64,000 nucleotides of DNA, taken from positions 682,001-746,000 of the forward strand of contig NZ_MJIE01000001.1 in the NCBI RefSeq assembly GCF_001940235.1, in the 5' to 3' direction. Positions 61,149 through 64,000 of this stretch are shown piece after piece. The stretch's first letter is position 1; the number at the start of each line of letters is the position of its first letter. Under the pieces are notes generated by a model. The model saw only the letters and a list, made by a program, of their open reading frames with translations, searched no databases and was not told the origin of the DNA. The translations under genes and the position numbers were made by a program. The DNA is from Hornefia porci (GTDB lineage Bacteria > Bacillota > Clostridia > Peptostreptococcales > Anaerovoracaceae).

Positions 61149-62633
61149 ATGATGAAATATATCAGCACCCGGGGTATGGACAGCAGGCTGACAGGAGCGC
61201 AGGCAATCATTCAGGGAATCGCGCCGGATAAGGGGCTTTACGTTCCTGAGGAAATCCCCGCACTTCCCTTTGTTCCCGGAGAAATGACGGACCGTTCCTA
61301 TCAGGAAATCGCGAAGGCTGTCATCGGCACATTCTTCGACGACTACACCGCAGAGGAAATGCAGCGCTGCATCGACGGCGCCTACGATGAGAAGTTCGAA
61401 GAGAAGGAAATCGTTCCGATTACCGAGGCCGGAGGCGCGTTCTTCCTCGAGCTCTACCACGGAAAGACCGCAGCTTTCAAGGACATGGCTTTGTCGATCC
61501 TTCCATATCTTCTGACCACTGCCACAAAAAAAGAACACGAGGATAAAAAAATCTGCATTCTGACGGCCACCTCCGGAGATACCGGAAAAGCGGCGCTGGA
61601 GGGTTTCGCGGACGTGCCGGGGACGGAGATTATCGTGTTCTTCCCGAATCAGGGCGTGAGCCAGGTGCAGGAACGCCAGATGATCACACAGGAAGGCTCC
61701 AACACCCATGTGTTCGCGATCGAAGGCAATTTTGACGACGCCCAGACCGGCGTAAAGAAAATCTTCAATGACCGGAATTTCGCAGTCAGACTGGCGGATA
61801 TGGGCTGCAGACTTTCCTCCGCGAATTCCATCAATATCGGACGGCTTGTTCCGCAGGTCGCCTATTACGTTTACGGTTACATTCAGCTCATCGCCCGCGG
61901 TGTGATCCGGGACGGCGACCCGATCAACATCGTCGTTCCCACCGGCAACTTCGGCAACATTCTGGCAGCTTATTATGCTAAGCAGATGGGTCTTCCGGTG
62001 GCGAAGCTGATCTGCGCCTCCAACAAAAATAAAGTTCTGACGGATTTCATCTCCACCGGCGTGTACGATACAAACCGGGACTTTTATCTGACGAATTCTC
62101 CGTCCATGGACATTCTCATCTCCAGCAATCTGGAACGCCTGCTCTACCATCTGAGCGAGGGCAAAGGGCCGGAGATCCGCGATCTGATGGAGCAGCTGGA
62201 GTCCGCGAAGCATTATGAGGTTTCGGCCGCCATCCGCAGCGGACTGAAGGACTTCTACGGCGGTTTTGCAGATGTGGAGGCGACGAACAAAACCATCGGC
62301 GAGATGTATCGGAACAACGGGTACCTGATCGATACCCATACGGCGGTAGCCTACAAAGTCTATTCAGATTACCGCGAGACCACGGGTGACCGGACTCCGA
62401 CGCTGATTGCATCTACCGCCAGCGCCTATAAATTCGCGGAAAGCGTCGCGAAGTCCATCGGTCTTCCCGAACAGCCCGACGGATTCCGCTACATTGAGGA
62501 GGTTGCCTCCGGAACCGGCGTGCGGGTGCCCCGCGGACTGAAGGACCTCGACAAAAAAGAAGTTCGTCACAGCGGTGTCATCGAAATCAGCCAGATGGAA
62601 GACACGGTAGCTGAAGCGCTCCGGACGCACTGA
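61149..62633 (+). CDS. thrC: Threonine synthase
   Basis: 494 aa, fold-type II PLP enzyme of the longer (yeast/E. coli-like) class. The N-terminal TRGMDSRLTGAQAIIQGIAPDKGLYVPE, the PLP lysine in YHGKTAAFKDMALSIL, LTATSGDTGKAALEGF and PTGNFGNILAAYYAKQMGLP are diagnostic. It converts O-phosphohomoserine to threonine. AGGAGA lies upstream of ATG 61149; ATG 61152 is an alternative. It stands alone between two tRNA genes. Confidence 0.96.
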   Translation: MMKYISTRGMDSRLTGAQAIIQGIAPDKGLYVPEEIPALPFVPGEMTDRSYQEIAKAVIGTFFDDYTAEEMQRCIDGAYDEKFEEKEIVPITEAGGAFFLELYHGKTAAFKDMALSILPYLLTTATKKEHEDKKICILTATSGDTGKAALEGFADVPGTEIIVFFPNQGVSQVQERQMITQEGSNTHVFAIEGNFDDAQTGVKKIFNDRNFAVRLADMGCRLSSANSINIGRLVPQVAYYVYGYIQLIARGVIRDGDPINIVVPTGNFGNILAAYYAKQMGLPVAKLICASNKNKVLTDFISTGVYDTNRDFYLTNSPSMDILISSNLERLLYHLSEGKGPEIRDLMEQLESAKHYEVSAAIRSGLKDFYGGFADVEATNKTIGEMYRNNGYLIDTHTAVAYKVYSDYRETTGDRTPTLIASTASAYKFAESVAKSIGLPEQPDGFRYIEEVASGTGVRVPRGLKDLDKKEVRHSGVIEISQMEDTVAEALRTH

Positions 62634-62873
62634 CCACGCTGACACGCGAGGCTCGCGGGCGAAACAAATGTGAATGCCCCGTAATGATACTGCTCCGGAT
62701 ATGCGGGCCGCACCAGCACACGATGTTCGCGAGGTTTTCACGGAATCCCCGGGGGTTATAAAATTCTACGGGATTCGTAAGATTCAAGGGTTTCAAGAGT
62801 TTTTGAGGTTTTGTAAGTTTTCCTCTTGCAAAACCTCTTATTTTATGGTAAATTAGTTCGTGGACACTGATGT

Positions 62874-62961
62874 GGAGGATTGACCGAGTGGCTAAGGAGC
62901 TCGCCTGGAAAGCGAGTAGGGTGTAACAGCCTCGTGGGTTCGAGTCCCATGTCCTCCGCCA
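62874..62961 (+). tRNA. tRNA-Ser (GGA)
   Basis: 88 nt including CCA. Acceptor GGAGGAT pairs with GTCCTCC, anticodon in CTGGAAA is GGA, long variable arm present, T arm GTGGGTTCGAGTCCCAT. Confidence 0.95.
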
Positions 62962-62966
62962 AATGA

Positions 62967-63020
62967 AGAGAGGTAACCTATACGAACAAATTAGTACGTT
63001 AGGACCTCTCTTTTATTATT
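62967..63020 (+). terminator. Terminator after tRNA-Ser
   Basis: AGAGAGGT (62967-62974) pairs with ACCTCTCT (63004-63011), extended by CCTA/TAGG inside, followed by TTTATTATTTTT. A clear intrinsic terminator 6 nt past the tRNA. Confidence 0.85.
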
Positions 63021-63103
63021 TTTGAGCGGTTTCAGAGAATATGTTTCAATATCATAATTTCGAAAATGCGAATCAAAATGGTAAAAACCTAAAATATGAA
63101 CCC

Positions 63104-64000
63104 TTAAGGCTGTTCTTTGCCAGACTTTTTTAGCATCAACTTCCTATAATAGTTCTCTTCGTATGTAGCCGGTGCTACATAACCTAACTCTTCGTGTAGT
63201 CGCTGTTCATTATAGAAATCAATATAATTCCTCACGGACTCTTTGAGTTCTCTTTCTGACCGATATCGCATCCGATATAGTTCTTCTTGCTTAAGTGTGG
63301 CAAAGAAGGATTCCATTACGGCATTATCGTATGGAGTGTACGGCTTGGAAAAAGATTGTGTGATACCAAGTGATAGTAAAAGTTTTTGTACAGCTTCAGA
63401 TCGGTAGTTCGCACCTCTGTCGCTATGGAATATCAAATCCCTTGTTGGACAGCGATCATTATATGCTTGTCGTATCGTTCGTTTAACCAGATATGATGTG
63501 TTACTTTTACCGATACTGTACGCAATGATTTTTCGACTGAATAAATCTATTATTGCACATATGTAATATGGATTATCTTTAACTCTGAAATATGTTATGT
63601 CACTCATCCAAGTTTTGTTTGGTTCATCGGCTTCGAAGAACTGACATACATAGTTTTTGAACTGCGCCATCTCCTTGTTATATACATATTTAGAATATGA
63701 TCTAACGGTAATAAGGCCTAACTCCCGCATTAAATCACGTATTAAATTCGGGCTGACACAAATGCCTTCCGATTTCAACTTGGCTGTAATCTTTCTTACA
63801 CCATAAGTCTGATTTGAGTCATTGAATATCTTTTCGATTTTAGGTTTTAATTCTTCACGTCTAAGAAAATACCAGGCTTTATCTCGTTTGTTTCTTTTTA
63901 TATGATTGTAGAATGTTCCCCTGGATATTTTTAAAGCTTCACACACAAGGTGAATGTTGTATTGAGGATATAATCGTTCTGCTTCTTCAAGTCGCACGCG
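63104..64000 (-). CDS. IS3-family (IS150-like) transposase OrfB, cut by the window edge
   Basis: At least 297 aa. HTH_21-like start (YNIHLVCEALKISRGTFYNHIKRN), then the rve DDE domain: D in TWMSDITYFRV, D in LIFHSDRGANYRS and E in NAVMESFFATLKQEEL, with NYIDFYNEQRLHEELGYVAP at the end. The apparent GTG at 63997 reads on past the edge, so the true start and orfA lie outside. The IS end is probably near 63095 (TGAACCC on the plus strand). Confidence 0.9.
   Translation of the reverse strand, partial: RVRLEEAERLYPQYNIHLVCEALKISRGTFYNHIKRNKRDKAWYFLRREELKPKIEKIFNDSNQTYGVRKITAKLKSEGICVSPNLIRDLMRELGLITVRSYSKYVYNKEMAQFKNYVCQFFEADEPNKTWMSDITYFRVKDNPYYICAIIDLFSRKIIAYSIGKSNTSYLVKRTIRQAYNDRCPTRDLIFHSDRGANYRSEAVQKLLLSLGITQSFSKPYTPYDNAVMESFFATLKQEELYRMRYRSERELKESVRNYIDFYNEQRLHEELGYVAPATYEENYYRKLMLKKSGKEQP

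Overview
The window looks like a chromosome segment of an anaerobic, monoderm Clostridia-type bacterium. Supporting signs are phosphotransbutyrylase/butyrate kinase, a Gram-positive division and cell-wall (dcw) cluster opened by mraZ and containing a DivIB/FtsQ-type gene, ZapA and MutS2, sortase-type surface proteins, strong GGAGG ribosome-binding sites and several consensus TTGACA/TATAAT promoters. The amino-acid-fermentation flavour (ptb-buk, a 2,4-diaminopentanoate-dehydrogenase-like protein, a DDAH-like amidinohydrolase) would fit an Anaerovoracaceae/Family XIII type organism, but that placement is inference.

Layout. 1-8.2 kb: a secreted subtilase, ptb-buk facing a GntR regulator across two consensus promoters, a SIR2-fold protein coupled to that regulator, and a DapB-fold dehydrogenase. 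8.2-14.3 kb: an AT-richer accessory island lying against the 3' end of a tRNA-fMet gene. It holds an ISL3-type IS, an ImmA/XRE-PIN pair, a broken ParA and a Cys-rich protein, and it is bordered by copies of a structured repeat carrying tRNA-fMet 3'-end sequence. 14.3-29.3 kb: a tRNA cluster (Asn-Leu-fMet), then a long leftward run of housekeeping genes (NifU-like, AEC transporter, TPR, two radical-SAM proteins, argS, DUF523, mutS2, zapA, pheT, pheS, an RNA methyltransferase). 29.3-42.7 kb: the dcw cluster in the order mraZ-rsmH-ftsL-pbp-murF-mraY-murD-ftsW-murG-ftsQ-ftsZ, preceded by GIY-YIG and acyl-ACP thioesterase genes. murE, murC and ftsA are not in it. 42.8-45.0 kb: a second, apparently identical ISL3 copy. 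45-48.9 kb: an ArsB/NhaD-type transporter, a GntR regulator and a divergent DDAH-like gene. 49-56.4 kb: two large surface proteins, each behind the same 112-bp promoter module. 56.4-60.6 kb: an accessory region with a compact four-gene operon (103-aa protein, stand-alone CARF-like protein, divergent sigma factor, acidic 66-aa protein), small overlapping genes, an IS66 remnant and two small membrane proteins. 61-64 kb: tRNA-Glu, thrC, tRNA-Ser and an IS3-type transposase cut by the window edge.

The strongest candidate for an undescribed system is the CARF-like/sigma operon at 56.6-58.6 kb. A protein resembling the TM1812/Csx1-type nucleotide-sensing fold is co-transcribed with a sigma-70-like protein, and no CRISPR array or cas gene is visible in the window. 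Other notable structures are the duplicated promoter module of the surface proteins, the structured repeat at tRNA-fMet with compensatory base changes, the IS copy with a doubled left end, and MraZ boxes lying inside the mraZ promoter.
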